Assembly (NCBI RefSeq): GCF_019097595.1
Contig: NC_080731.1
Coordinates: forward strand, 10,634,571-10,698,570
Length of the DNA stretch: 64,000 nt
Direction of reading: 5' to 3'
DNA from: Hemibagrus wyckioides
Lineage: Eukaryota; Chordata; Actinopteri; Siluriformes; Bagridae
Shown here: piece after piece, positions 11,851-24,775 of the stretch
Position numbering within the stretch: the stretch's first letter is position 1
Layout: every line of letters starts with the position of its first letter
Notes under the pieces: model-generated
What the model was told of the DNA's origin: nothing
Databases searched by the model: none
The model's input: the letters and a program-made list of their open reading frames with translations, nothing else
Program-made: the position numbers and the translations under genes

Positions 11851-13084
11851 ACATCAGCATTATAGTAACTGTAGAATAAAGTGAATTGTCAAACAAAAAT
11901 ACCCATCTCCATTCAATCTGGGGACTCTCAAACTTTTGCACACTGATCTAAAAACATTTAACTCCCTGTCTCTGAGCATGAGTATGAATGTGTTCCTTAG
12001 GTCAACTGTTATTATTATTTTTGTGCATGCATTATATTCTACTATTAGAATTGGATCATTTGTAACTTGAGCATCTATGTGTACAGAAAGTAACATTTAT
12101 ATTAGTCCCGAGTGTTATCATTTACTCCTCGCTCTTGTGTTTAGCTGAAGCTCTCTCTTCTTTTATTTTCTTCCAAAATCTATTTTACACTTGCTCCTTG
12201 TCAAGTAGTGGGAGCTTAGTCTTGCAGATCATTAAACATATTTATGCCTGGACTGGATTCTGCATCACTTGTAAGTAGTTCTGAGTAAATATTTGCCAAC
12301 TGAACAAAAAGTAAGAGTAAAAAGACCTATATTTTAGATTCACATTTATCTCTGACTACATTTTGTGTGTTTGGGCTATATTCAGAGTTGAATTATGCTC
12401 ATACAGTGAGGAGATAATACAGAAATTGTAAGCATCCATCTTCAGACCTCCTTATTTAGGAGCTGAATAAGACAAACTCAGTGGTACAGAGAATTGTACA
12501 CATATATGTTGGAATTTAGAAACAAATTATTCTGTACATGAACTAAATCCTATTTGTATTTCCTGGAGCAGCTCCACAGTCTGACAATTTGATTTAACCA
12601 CAATTATGGGAAGTGGAAGTGCTTTTTAACATTGGTTTAATGGAATCTGAGGTCAATATTTAATATAGAAAATTATTAAATAAAAAAGAGTAAATTAATA
12701 AAATAGAATATCTATACATAAGAAAGTATAAAGAATTTGTATGTATTGTAGATAATACTGTGTACAAGTTAATACGTGAATTAACCCTGTAGATGTGTGT
12801 AGAGGAAGTGGCAAATTAATCAGACATATCATACATACAGACCAAATTTTATAAGGCCCATTGATTATTACGATAAGATGACGTACTCTACCTAGACTTA
12901 TTTAACCCATCTGCTCATCCATTAGACTCATAGACTCAAAACACGGGCACAAATTATTCATAATGTGCACAATTAATGTAATAAAATAAAATAAATCATA
13001 ATGAAAGAATGAAAATGACTATGGGCTTTTTAGTAACGTAAAAACGTAAAAAATTAAATAAATAAAAATAACTCTGCAAGTGCC
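11851..13084. other. No gene seen; AT-rich DNA
   Basis: No gene or recognised repeat. The stretch 12650-12730 is almost pure A/T. Open frames are short and motif-free. Confidence 0.45.
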
Positions 13085-13280
13085 GGGTCCCAAGGCCAAG
13101 ATTTGAAAGGATGAGGGTTTCACGTTGGGCTAGCAACTCAATGCCAAAAACTACTCTTGCTAAAGAAACATCGACTACATCTTCAGAAAACCATCAAATC
13201 CAGAGCAACGCTCAGCTCAGTGGAGAAGATTTGTCGACGCCTTATTCTTCACCAGGACCGGAGAGGATTAAGTAAGTGTG
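13085..13280 (+). repeat. Possible LINE 3' fragment
   Basis: The block gtttcacgttgggctagcaa through gagaggattaagtaagtg resembles the 3' end of a fish non-LTR element that ends in TAAG units. It is less AT-rich than its surroundings. The family name is uncertain. Confidence 0.4.
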
Positions 13281-13654
13281 TAAAAACAAACTGAAAGAAA
13301 AAAAATGTAAGTTGATAAAGTGCCAGGCGTGTTCCTGATACAGCTCATTTACATTTGGTGACACCCACAAATCTCCATAAAAGTTCAAGTGCAGAGACAG
13401 CTGGAGCATGAAATGAACAAGGAAGGGAAGGCAGAAATGGAAGTTCTCACTTCTACACTATGTCAATAAAAAAAATCAGACATTTGTTGCTTATGTATAT
13501 GATGCACAAAAATGTCTTTGGTCATAACTGAATGCTTAACTTCGTCTTATTTTATGGGTTTGCTCTGGCTTGCTTTCTTTATTTTTTTATATATATATTT
13601 TTGAATTAATGCCAATAATATAAAACAAAACCACAAAATAGTCAGTATTCTTAG

Positions 13655-13745
13655 CACATGACCTAGTGAACTAGCATGAGGATATGTTTTTATAGAGACT
13701 ACAAAGCTCTTCTGTAAGACACTCTGTATAAGGGCATCTATTTAA
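13655..13745 (+). repeat. Degenerate copy of the 5575-5690 repeat
   Basis: It shares tgacctagtgaac, a caaagctcttctgtaag block and the tail ctctgtataagggcatct with the copy at 5575-5690. Confidence 0.55.
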
Positions 13746-16484
13746 TGTTGTTAACAGTATATTCTATCTGTAAAAGGTCAGTAATCCATGCAGAATCAAG
13801 TTTTATGTTAGTTAATATTTATTTTTATGAATACCAAATGTCTTGTGTAAACTCTAGTCACTCCCTCCAAAACTTTTTGAACACAGAAATAAATTCTAAA
13901 TCATCCATCTGATATTCAGTGGAAATAAAAACACTGTAGATTCTCCTATCCTCTAGAACTAAAATGAAAGTAAGCCAGTCTTGACTACTTGTGAGTTAAA
14001 ACAAAGGTAACTTGAGTTTAGTTGAGAAATTTAGTCTTGCAATGTCGTACATTAAAAGAGAAAAAATGCAATCTGTTTCATCAGTCCGCATTTTCGATCC
14101 CATGTGTTTTTTGTTTTTTTCTTTTTCCCCCACTTTGTATAGCCTAAGCTAGAGAAATGATTCTGGTATCACACCACTCCTTAATCAGTCCCTGCTTTGT
14201 TATCTTATCTATTTGATATTTGTGTATTTCCTGCTCTGTAAAATAAATCATTTTCTTATCAGTGTTAAAAAGAAACTATTCTGAGTGTGAAATTCATTCA
14301 TGGGTATGGATGAGGATTTAGCTCGCTTGTTCGCAGATTAAGTGATAGAAAACTGTAGGTTTCTGTATATGGTACTGAGGTAATGTAAGGTTGCTAGCCC
14401 TGTAATGGCTTTCTACTACTATAAAGAACCTGACACTCACCTGAAAAGCTGAAACTCGCCTGAAATCCAGGCATTTTTTTCCTCTGATATCACAGCAATT
14501 TGACAACAGTTACATTTTTTTAGTGCATGTCATGTTTTTTATCATTTATACTTATAGTAATTGTTTTGGAATGTCCATGAAACAAGTTATTTCCTGTTTT
14601 TATTGGGTAGTGGTGGAGATCGATGCAAGTGCAGGCAATTTACTGACTTGCAAATGAAATAAAGAGAGAGAAAAAAAATACATACATATAATATGTAATA
14701 AATATTGGGACTTAAATAGGAACCCTAATCAAGAGGGGAAAACACAGAACAGGTGAGTGTGATCAACAGGCAAGCAATAGCTTATTATAGTCATCTGGTT
14801 TGATAGGGCCACTGGGAACTGAAGTCCAATGAGGTGATATCACGACTGAAACCGATTATAATTTACCTTAAAACAACTTTAAACAATTGTTCCCTGACCT
14901 AACTCTTCAAGTTATTAACACAAAATAACACCCTGTAATGTTTCTGAGATTCCAGAAATTACAAACGCTCTGTCCTGAAGACTTTAATCCACAGACACTC
15001 AAAACTGTACAATCATTTACCATACATGCATATGTGCATGAACTGTTACTATATAACAATAGTATAGAGGAACAAATACATTAATGTAAATTTAAATTAC
15101 AATTGGACCTTCTGATCAATCAGACTGGAGAATTCAATGCCGGGTTTAAAAGGGATTTAAACAGGTTCTCATCTTAAACACATTCTTTATAGGCAGTGAT
15201 ATACAGAAAATAATATTCATAATACTATTATGAAACTATAAAAAACATAGCTCATAGTACTGTATGTTTTTAACTATATAAAGAAAATGGAACAATTGTT
15301 TAAAAAATGCCCCTTTGGCCGGTTATGAGTATTTCTTTATTTCCATAAATGCCCTAGATAACAACTTGATGTATACTTTGCTTGAGTTATAATAAACCTG
15401 AATCGCAGGCTGGGACCGAATTGATCCCATTTCTGTTCGTCCTCTCTGGACACTCTGCACTCTGACCTCACACTCCACCTCAGTGGATGAGGACTGAAAT
15501 AGCTCAAACTGAGCTCATCCCCAGCAGACTTCACCCTACGGCAACCTCTGTTTGATATGCAATTAATCGGATTTAGGCTCCCTGATGCCTCACGTGTCAA
15601 TCTAGCGCTACGCTAAACCTTATAGACCTAGTCCAGCCACAGATCTTTAAATACACTGTCACTGAGGAAGCTCTGGGAGCTGGTGTCCTTTGGCACCAAT
15701 CTAGGAAAAGATAAGCTTACTGGTTGGAATTAGAGTCTGGACAGGGGAAACCCCATCAGCAGATCAGCAGAAGAAGACGAAACCACAGAGGACCAGTACA
15801 ACTTAAGCAGCTAATAGACTTTCCTTCACAGAAACTAAGAACCTAATTAGCTAGTCCCCTGAACTGTTATCTAGAGTGTTGCTATCAGTGCATATTAGTA
15901 GACCAATGTTGGATTAATGTAATAAACGAAAGTTAGCTTAAATGACACCACAAATTACAAAGTCTATTATAGAAATCATCATGGCACACTTTCTCAGCTA
16001 ATAATTTTTATATCACTATTACATATTGCATAATAACAGAAGACATATATCCAATAGAACAAAGTATTTATTGTAATGTTATTGAAAATGCACACCAAAT
16101 AACAAAAATTACAAGCTAGAAAGCAGATCTGAGCCGTACCCAGCTCTGTTCTTGCTCTGTGGTACATAACATTTGAAAAGCCAATTTGAATGCACTGGGG
16201 GTTTTGGCTCATTTGGTTTTTGTAGGGGCCAACTGCAACAGCTTTTACTGTAATACAAAGCAACCAAAAACACACATACATTGCTTTTGTCATTGGACTG
16301 TGTGCACTCATTGCTTCATGAAAAGATGAAAAGTAAGTACTGTGCTGCTCAGAAAGGAGCTAATCCATTGTTAAACATTGGAATTTACAGAAAATTCAGT
16401 ACACTTACAATAGTATACTTTCTATATTTAATTTCTAAGCTCTTGGCTGAATAACACGATTGTTATAATATATAACCTTTCCAT
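13746..16484. other. No gene seen; GC-richer patch at 15395-15800
   Basis: No coding gene recognised. The patch 15395-15800 is richer in G and C than its neighbours and may be part of an old interspersed repeat. I have no firm match for it. Confidence 0.35.
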
Positions 16485-16609
16485 CAAACCTATATGTGAG
16501 CCTTTCCCACATTGTTGCTACACAGTTGTATTGTATAGTATTTCCTTTCACCTGAACTAACAGGACCACATGTTTTTCAGCATGACACTTGTCCTGTACA
16601 CAAAGTAAA

Positions 16610-17730
16610 GTTCCCTTTCGAGGGAACTCAACACTGAGTCATGACTTACGCTATGGGAATGCTTCATTGAGGAAGTTGTGTCTGAAGCTCTGTGCACACA
16701 CCAGTTTATAGGCTCGGATAGGATAGGACATGTGACAAAGGGAATACACACCAACAAGTCCAAATAAGGGTAAAGTCCTAATAATATCTATATCATATCA
16801 CTCCAGCTTTCTTTGTCTTCAGGATGCTCTCTGTGTATGTGTGTCGATTGTTTTCCCTGTCTGTCTAGACTAGGGAAAAAGAAAATATTTAAAAGACTAG
16901 GAGAAAAAAAAGAGATTTATGGTGTCCAAGAATTTTTAGAGGTGTGTGCATCTCTGCCCCTGTTTTGTCACGGAGGATGGCACACACGCTCTTTGCGTTG
17001 CTTGTCTGGGAGAAGAGCATGCCAGGTCGGCCCTCGAGGGAGCCGGCTGCGTGCATTGCAAGAGGCTTCCTCCCCGTAAGCTCCGATCCTGCTTGGCTGT
17101 ATTTTCTGGCCAGGCTTCTGCGCCTCGTGGCTTAGGTCATAGGGTTCACAGGTTGAGTTGGCGGAAGCGGAACAAGAGATAAGTCCTTCCCTTTCTCTTG
17201 TCCTCTCCCCTGACTTGATACCCCTGCTTCAGTTTCCCGACCCGGAAGAGGATATTTTGTTGTCTGCATCGGGCTCTGAGGAGCGAGGCAAGGAGTTGAA
17301 TTCCTCCATCGATCTGCCACCGCAGTCTGTGGCATTCAAGGAGCTCCTTGCTGTTGGTAGGTTAAATTTAAACCGGCCTGAAGAGGAAGTTAGCACCGTT
17401 CGATCTAAGCTTGATGACCGCAGACAGCTGCTGTTTTTCCCCACCCTCCATGCTGAGGTATCCTGAGAAGGGAATGAGACCCTGCGACGCTTGCCACACC
17501 CCAGGAATCCACTCGTGCTTCTTTTAGACAAATAGAAGCTGGAGTGATGCCCTTATATGGACTTGCTGGCACGTATTCCCTTCATTATGTGTCCTATCCA
17601 AGCCTATAAATTGGCGTGTGTGCACACAAAGCTTCAGACACAACTTTCTCAATGAAGCATTCCCATAGCATCAGTTATGACACAGTATGTCGTTCCCTTC
17701 TCAGGGAACCGGGTTACATACATAACCTGG
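16610..17730 (+). mobile_element. Non-autonomous DIRS-like retroelement
   Basis: Two inverted arms of equal length, 137 bp, bound the element (16610-16746 and 17573-17709). They share long identical blocks such as ctatgggaatgcttcattga. Each arm ends in a small palindrome, GTTCCC-4 to 6 nt-GGGAAC. Beyond the right arm is cgggttacatacataacc, a motif I associate with fish DIRS ends. DIRS elements use reverse transcriptase plus a tyrosine recombinase and carry inverted rather than direct terminal repeats. Here only a broken gag-like region remains. No reverse transcriptase or recombinase fits in the 0.8-kb interior, so it would need an autonomous partner. The DIRS name is from memory of the fish family; the inverted arms are seen directly. 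Confidence 0.65.
16880..17466 (+). pseudogene. Broken gag-like ORF of the DIRS-like element
   Basis: Two overlapping frames carry recognisable pieces. The first (about 16946-17150) has DGTHALCVACLGEEHARS and then EGAGCVHCKRLPPRKLRS. This gives a CxxC...CxxC pair that could bind zinc, as in gag-like proteins of this fish retroelement. The second (about 17158-17466) has FKELLAVGRLNLNRPEEE and RSKLDDRRQLLFFPTLHAEV, also typical of that protein, and stops at 17466. A frame change separates them, and there is no good start upstream of the zinc-binding part. It is GC-richer than its neighbours, as expected for a recent arrival. It is probably not translated as one protein. It could be mistaken for a host zinc-finger exon. 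Confidence 0.6.
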
Positions 17731-18516
17731 TGTACTTTTTAAAAATATGGCTTGCTAGAGTTGGAGTGAAAAAACATGAGTGGTCAACACAGAGCCCGGA
17801 TCTCATCCCAAAGGTGTTCAGTGAAGTTAAACTGGAAGTCCTACTGCACCGTTAGCCTACAACATCAGTGACTTCTCATTAATGCTCTTTCCACAGCCAT
17901 GTTACAAACTCTAGTGGAAAGCCTTCCCAGAAGAGTGGAGCTTATTATAACAGCAAGGGGAAAATAACTCTGGAATCGGAAAGACATATGGGTCAGGTGT
18001 TCACAAACCTATGGTGTACTTGTGTACTTTTCTCTACCAAACAAACAGTTGTTATTACTACAAACAAATCCAATTCTTATTATGCAAATCAATTTTAGTT
18101 CCCATTATCCAGATTACTGCCTGATCAAGCAGCAGTGCCCATGAATTAACAAGATAGCAAGAATATACTGTAAGCTCTGAAGGAAAAATAGCTGCTTCAG
18201 AGAAAGGTATTTGAGGCCAGATTGGGTTGAATATTAGGACCTTTCCTGGGGTTAGGTGCATCTCCATTGCAACAATCTGTTGATTGAGTTTTTGAGTTTT
18301 GGATTTTGTCTGTTTGCTGATCACCTGACCCTATGCCAGTTTATCACCACAATCCTTGGTTTCAATACAAACCTTGCTTCTCAGTGTTGGAAAAAAAAAA
18401 AAACACATTTAACTTGCAATTGCAACTGTCTCTGCCACCTGATAAAAGCCTATTGTTTTTATCCACTAGTCACAGTATAAATGAGATGATTATCATATAT
18501 TATTCACTATTTCCCA

Positions 18517-18716
18517 TCACTTAGTGGTTAGCATGTTTGCCTCGCGCCTACTTTGTTTTGCCATTTGTGTTTCCTTCCCACGCTTCAGGGGTTTCTACAA
18601 ACAGTCTAAAGTTGTAGGCTGATTAGCATCTCTAAATTGTCTTTAAAGTATGAATGGATGTGTGTGTGATTCCCTGTGACCCTGTATGACAAGTGGCACA
18701 GAAAATGAATGGACTA
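18517..18716 (+). repeat. tRNA-derived SINE
   Basis: The A-box-like cttagtggttagcatgttt is near 18520. The body has tttccttcccacgcttcagg, aggctgattagcatctctaa and attgtcttta. The tail is aagtggcacagaaaatgaatgg. The B-box region is decayed. Confidence 0.75.
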
Positions 18717-20754
18717 TGAAACCACGCTATGTAGTTGGACTTTTTTTTGTGCTTAGAGCCGGAACATATTTATCATAAATATAATATGTAAATATATACA
18801 TATATAATATAATCATTATCATAAATAAACAAATAAATGTTTGATGTATGTGCACTGCTATAGGATATATTGAATGTGTACAAATTTTCAACCAGTTCAG
18901 GCATAATATACAGAATTCACAGCATGACACATGACACACAGCATTTTTAGTCTTTGACTAAATCGATATGTTTATTATTATTATTATTATTAGCATTTTT
19001 ATTAGCATTAGCAAAATCCTGTTTGCTGTAACTTTCAAAACTGTACTTTATAACTGTAAACTTTTTTGCTTAATTATTATTTTAACGTGAAAAATGCATC
19101 TAGTTACTAATAAACTGCAAAATGCAGTCTTCTTTGTCCTAAAAGACCTACTTGTGGCAGAAAACCTTATAGCTTTACCTCAGTGCTGACACCAGAGACT
19201 CCTTCCAGTAAAATATTTCCTTACAGGAAGTATTACCATATCTCAGATGGGACATTTCCCATTGTAAAATAAAACATATCAGGCTTAGATTGTGTGGCAT
19301 GAGCTGTGAACACACTTGAACGAGTGCATTAACGTAACCCTGTGACTTGCTTGTAGTCAGCACTACTGTAAGAGCTGTTGTTAAAATAAGTTAATTAAAA
19401 CCATCTGACTTGAGAATTCTTCAGCATTATAAGGATATAAGTGCTGTTTATTATTATAAGGACTATAAGGATAAATATATACACAATAGTTTTGGGCAGT
19501 GATTAAGACATACAACATCAAACTTATGCCATCACGTGTGAAAGAAACTTTATACTGATTGTATGCATTGTTAAGTTTCAGTGTGAATGCATGTCAAATA
19601 AATTGAAATTAAAACAAACCTGAAAGCTTTTGTGGAAGGTTTTTGGAACAGAAAATCTATGATGTGTGATCATCTGTTTTTCCCCTCTCTCCTCAGAACA
19701 AAGACATTAGAGAGAAGAATTAAACTGCTGATTAGTTGTGTTTCTAATTTTCCCGAAGACCAACTCCAAATTCACATGAGTGTGGTAGAAGAAATTGCAA
19801 CCCTTTAGCTGTTTGCATAATGCTTTGTTATTCAGTTTTTCAAATTGTGTTCCGCAATTACAAAAAAAAACCTGTTCTGGCCTTCAAGGAGTACTTCTCT
19901 TTTGTTCTGTAATTGAAAGCTTGGCCGTGAACATTCTGACAAGAGCATAAAAGGAAACAGAAGAAGAGAAATTCTTTACAGAAGGTGTGTTTTCTTTCTC
20001 CGTTTCAGACAAGTGGGGAAATGAGTTTGTCTGGTGTTGAAATAAGTCGCCCATGTCAACATCATAAAGGAAACATATATTAGGTTTGATTTGGACATGG
20101 TGCATTTATTATATTGTATACACACACACCTATTGCCATGTATTTATTATATTATGTACAGTATGTATGTGTTAGCATTCATTTTCACATGCATGAAAAA
20201 CTCTTTTGAAGTCTCACTGCAGCAAGCTGTTATTTTGATCGTTCACATTTACCCTTTTAACCTTGTCACAGTTTTATCCCTGTTTGCTGACCGCCTGACC
20301 ATTAGCCTTTCTCTCTTTCTGAGTACTGTCTAACATTTTTGTTTGTCTCCCTGAGTGGTTTTACATAAAACCATAAACTTGCATCAGCGTCCATCTGTCC
20401 TCATTTATGACAAATATAATTGCAACCATAATTGCAATCAAGCTTTACTGGGGAGAAAAACAGATAGAAATAAAAACATAAGTGCTGGAAGGAAAAAAAA
20501 AAAAAGAAAAGACAAAGTCCTATGTTTATAAGTAAAGAATAAAAGAAGAGTGCTGTTATAAAATAATCAACAAAGAGGTGGAAAGTATCATTTGATCCAA
20601 GTAGTTACTATTATCACACCTAAAATGATTAAGATTAAGATTTCTGTTCCTTAAATACCACAGTAAATGTTTAAACATTAAACGGGCATGACGTATGTTT
20701 AACCATCTATAGATATACTTACTGTACATCAAACAGGTTAGTTCCTTCATCAGT
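18717..20754. other. No gene seen; anonymous DNA
   Basis: No gene or clear repeat. A short ATT array lies near 18973-18990. Frames here are short and without motifs. Confidence 0.45.
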
Positions 20755-21075
20755 CTCTCATATGACTAAAAGTTTGTGGACATCTGACCATATGTGCTTG
20801 AACATCTCATTCCAGATTTATTCCCTCTTTACAGTTATAATAAGCTCCACTCTTCTGGAGGGCTTTTCACTAGTGTTTGGAGTGTAGCTTTGGGGATTTA
20901 CCACAAGGGCTTTAAGTACGATCAGGCACTGATGTTGGGTGAAGAGGTATAGAGTGTGGTCAGAGTTCCAGTTCATCTCAAAGGTGTTCATTGTGCTTGA
21001 GGTCAGAGTTTAATGCAGGACACTCGAGTTCTCCATGGAGCTGGCTTTGTGCACAGGAGCACTGTCATGCTGTCT
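20755..21075 (-). mobile_element. Truncated Tc1 fragment
   Basis: It starts with a decayed terminal repeat (actaaaagtttgtggacatc) and continues through catttccagattta-like and cactcttctggagggctttt blocks. It then gives tggctttgtgcacaggagca and ctgtcatgctg, matching the antisense strand of a Tc1 body. It stops abruptly at a T run near 21077, so the rest of the element is missing. The terminal sequence is of the same group as the element at 1169-1494. Confidence 0.75.
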
Positions 21076-21204
21076 TTTTTTTTTATTGTTGTTAAGCTAT
21101 TCTTTGTTTAATTATTATTAACCATGTGATTGGGTTGCTATGCAAGTGATAATATATCAGAAGAGCAAATTAACATTAATATAACCTTCTGATTTGAATT
21201 AAAG

Positions 21205-21600
21205 TCTGCACTACTGTCACGGACGAAGAAATTGTACTGCATATATTAAATCCTTTGTATCATTGAGAAGTCTTACACAGATTAAAGCTGAGGAACAGTG
21301 TTTTCCTGTTGTCATTCTGACCCTTGACACTTTTTCATTTTTAAACAATGCCCTTGTTGCACTTTTTGACCATGCATTACACAGTTATAGAAGGGAAATC
21401 ATTTATCACACTATGATGAGTCTGGTTCTTCTTAAGGTTTCTTCCTCATCGACTCCCATTGCTACCATTGCCTGTGGCTTGCTCATTTAGGAATTAATAC
21501 ATTTAAAATTTATATCCTGAATTTGTATATTTCTGTAAAGCTGTTTGGTCAATTGCTAACAGTACTAACAGTACTATACAAATATAATTGAATTAAGCTG
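21205..21600 (+). repeat. LINE 3'-end copy
   Basis: It carries gttgcactttttgaccatgc, gagtctggttcttcttaagg, tttcttcctcatcgactccc, tgtggcttgctcatttagg and tatatttctgtaaagctgtt. It ends with a ctatacaaatataattgaat tail. The order matches the copy at 11265-11625. Confidence 0.75.
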
Positions 21601-21644
21601 AATATTTGGATATATTGTTAATAAAACATATTTACATGGATCCT

Positions 21645-21680
<36 letters not shown>

Positions 21681-24221
21681 GAGTGTTTCCATTGTTTTAG
21701 CTAAAAAGTTTATTGAATTTTAATTATGCAGTGGTGTCACGCTATAGTTAATCACCTTGTATTAAATACCTGGTTTGGCAGAGGTTGTCAAAAAGCTAGG
21801 ACATTTTTGGCAAACCTCCCTATACGTTTGCATAGAGTATTACAGAATGTGAGCCGCATAATGCATCTTTTCTGCCAGGCACAGCACAAAAAAAGATGGC
21901 CTGGTGTGGCCTTGATTATTGTAGCTTGTGACTGGAATGTCTTGTAAACCAAATGAGACAGAACTTCTAATGGATTGTCTGCAAAACGACAAGCAACTGG
22001 AATTGTTTCTATCCGTTTCATTGAATGGGGTTTATCTGTCTAATAAAATGTGATGTTGGTACACTTGGAGATATTTCCTGTCCCATCCTTTAAGTGAGCA
22101 CTAACACCACAAAGCTTTGTTATCAACACCTATCAACTGGTGCAGGAAAAAAATATTCAACTGTGTGTGCTTTCAATCAGGTAAAGGGATTTAAAAGAGA
22201 GTCCGCAGTGTGCAAAAGGAAAAGCATCTCTTTGATGGCTTATAATTTCATATTAATCCGATCTGATTTATCTGCATATGTGCATTTTTCTGTGTTAACT
22301 TCAGAATTCCAATTTGACACCAAATTGCTAACGGTTGCTGAATAATTTCAGGAAGTAACTAACAAAGCTCTAGCGTCAACCTCTAAGCCCCTGACATTTA
22401 ACATTTTGACATTTTATCAATCTTTTGATCCGACCGTATTCAACTCGCGAAAGGATAAACATGCTGACAGATCTCCTGACAGTTTGTGGGATTTTATTTC
22501 TTCTGTTCTTTGAGACATTGCCACTAAAGATAAACAAGCATGATATTTGTGATTCAGAGCAAGTCTGAGTTTTGAGCAATCTTGGTGACTGACAGGCATG
22601 CAGCATGGTCTCGCACATGCAAAGTAAAACCAATTTACACAAATCAATTCATATGAAAAGTATCGAAGATTACAGTAGAGATTTGGGGCAGAAAAGAGCA
22701 TTCAAATAAATGATAAAAATAAAATCTGCCCATGCTGCCTTCAATTGTTTGAAGGTCTACAAATCTTTCATGAGATTATTGCTGCCTTGCCGTCTTGTGA
22801 GATGATTGTAGTGAAAGATGCAACACAGGAAGTGTAGAATTAAATCCTACAACATTCCCAGAGCTGGTTGGAGCTGCTCTCGGAATTTTAAGTAAAAAAA
22901 AAGGACCAAAGTTACTTTCTGAAAACGCCTATAATAATAGTAAATGATAACAAAAAAAAATGAAAAAATGGTTGTACTTATAGCTATTTATGGTTACATT
23001 TAACGTTGTAAATTTTGCACAAAACAAATATCGCTTATATTACAACAGATCTTATCACTTACATTACAGAACAGTCGTTCTTTCACCAGCCTCATTTTTT
23101 ATTTATTCATTTATTTTTATTTTTCAAGAGAAGGAAATGCAGCTTGACATACTGCCGAGAACCCTCAATGTGTAAACTCCTTTATCTTTAAGACTTGTGC
23201 TGGAAAGCATACAGCTTTAACACTGAGCATTACAAATCTCTGACACTGAAGAGTTCTTGCAAATGCTAAATACAATCATTTCATCACTGAAAACATCTCC
23301 ATTTCATCTCACTTTTGTTTTTTATTGCTCATTGTGCAGCCTTTGCCATACAAACCCCTGTCTAAGATGTTACTATAGAAACAGTAAAGTAATAAAACAG
23401 GTGGATTAATATGTGAGCTACTGTCTGAACTGTTGTTATAGAACAAAAGCAACTTCTGACCATTTAAATATGAGTATTCAAAGGTAAACGAGGCATTCCG
23501 CTAGGTCCAGAAAGTTAGCTTGTCTGATACCACAGGCTTCTTCAGCAGGAAAAGCACCAAGCCAAAGATATACGCTTTAATATAAGGCACACTGCGATCC
23601 TTTCTCACGGGCCAGTGATCCCAGCACCTACTAAACTAACTACGCATGTCTTATATTCACAGATCAGCTTTGGATAGACGATACACAGCTTGACAGCACA
23701 ACTGTGTTTACCATTTGCCATAGAGAGTGGCTTGCAGAAACTGCAGGATGTGGGATAGTGCAGAAATGCATGCATGGATAAAGCCTGGATTAGCACCTGC
23801 TCCATTTCTCAACCAAATGGGCTGTAATTTTAAAATAATTTTAAGAACAATCTACAGGGTTTTTTTTTTTTTTTATAATCCAGGTGATTATAAAGCCAAC
23901 CCCGTAATTGTACCATGTGACCCAACTGCCACCTACCCTCCAGAAAAAGGGCAGCATGCAAAAAAAAAACAAAAAAACAAGTCATGCATATGTGCCGTGC
24001 CATGTGGACTGATGAGATAAAAGCCTAAAGGAGGGTCTGCCAAGTAGCTCATCCAGCTAATCATTGCTATGCTACCATCTGTGCTGCTAGGAGTACTGTT
24101 GTATTTTTATTTCTATTGAATGAAGGAGGATGGCCTACTTGGTTTCTTCCTCGTCTTTTATCCAATCAGGGGATTTGGTAATTCATAGAAGTGTCAGATT
24201 AACAAAGTACTGCATATATGG
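21601..24221. other. No gene seen; CT microsatellite and CNE-like patch
   Basis: A (CT)n run lies at 21647-21675. 22180-22350 is a repeat-free patch with TAAT-rich words, only a candidate conserved element. No exon signature is visible on either strand. Confidence 0.4.
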
Positions 24222-24350
24222 ATCATTTATCCTCCAAAGACATGTCAGTAGGTGGATTTAGATGCTAAATTGCCCCTAGATTGGACTGATATGTGTTCAG
24301 GGGTGTATTTCTGCCCCATTCCTGGTGTTCCTTGGTTCCGTGGATAGGCA
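24222..24350 (+). repeat. SINE 3'-half fragment
   Basis: The order is ccaaagacatgtcagtaggt, ggatttagatgctaaattgc, a decayed gtgccctg-like middle and ttccgtggataggc. This matches the 3' half of a fish SINE also seen at 31912, 38930, 47370 and 50572. Confidence 0.55.
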
Positions 24351-24405
24351 AAAATGAACAAATTAATGTTGCATGTGTATGTGTACAATTAGGCTTACTG
24401 GAGTA

Positions 24406-24408
<3 letters not shown>

Positions 24409-24448
<40 letters not shown>

Positions 24449-24449
24449 A

Positions 24450-24521
<72 letters not shown>
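24409..24521. repeat. Compound (CT)n(CA)n(TA)n microsatellite
   Basis: CT units at 24409-24447 are followed by CA units at about 24450-24471 and TA units to 24521. All three are nearly uninterrupted. Low-complexity open frames across it are artefacts. Confidence 0.97.
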
Positions 24522-24523
<2 letters not shown>

Positions 24524-24727
24524 CACAAATACAGTATCTCTGTTAAAACAAAGGACAGGACAGGACATTGACTACTGGACTCCAAATTAGCAGCTGGCTT
24601 CTCTACCATGATATTTAACTGCAGGTGGCCTTGCTGTAGGAATTGCTCACAACTAGAAAGAAAAAGCTCTATTATGGGGCAATATGTAGCTGTGTGAAGT
24701 GACACTCAACATGAATAGCTTCAGGCT

Positions 24728-24772
<45 letters not shown>
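24728..24772. repeat. (GA)n microsatellite
   Basis: An almost pure GA array with one CA interruption. It is followed by a further purine-rich stretch to about 24842. Confidence 0.95.

Positions 24773-24775
<3 letters not shown>

Larger units (their letters stand above)
16485..18018. mobile_element. Tc1 deletion derivative split by a DIRS-like insertion
   Basis: Left part 16485-16609 has a degenerate version of the Tc1 body ending in cagcatgacacttgtcctgt and acacaaagtaaag. Right part 17731-18018 continues the same element: atggcttgctagagttggag, the PPNSPDLNP-equivalent region cacagagcccggatctc, then ctagtggaaagccttcccag and a decayed terminal repeat ending near 18018. The two parts are contiguous in the family but are separated here by about 1.1 kb of a different element. 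I could not place the left terminal repeat with confidence. Confidence 0.72.

Noticed and set aside
16946..17182. Possible host zinc-finger exon with CxxC pairs
   Set aside because: It lies between DIRS-like inverted arms and matches the gag-like protein of that fish retroelement.
21726..22021. Overlapping frames on both strands of about 75 codons
   Set aside because: No family motif, no splice context and no codon-use signal that I can defend.
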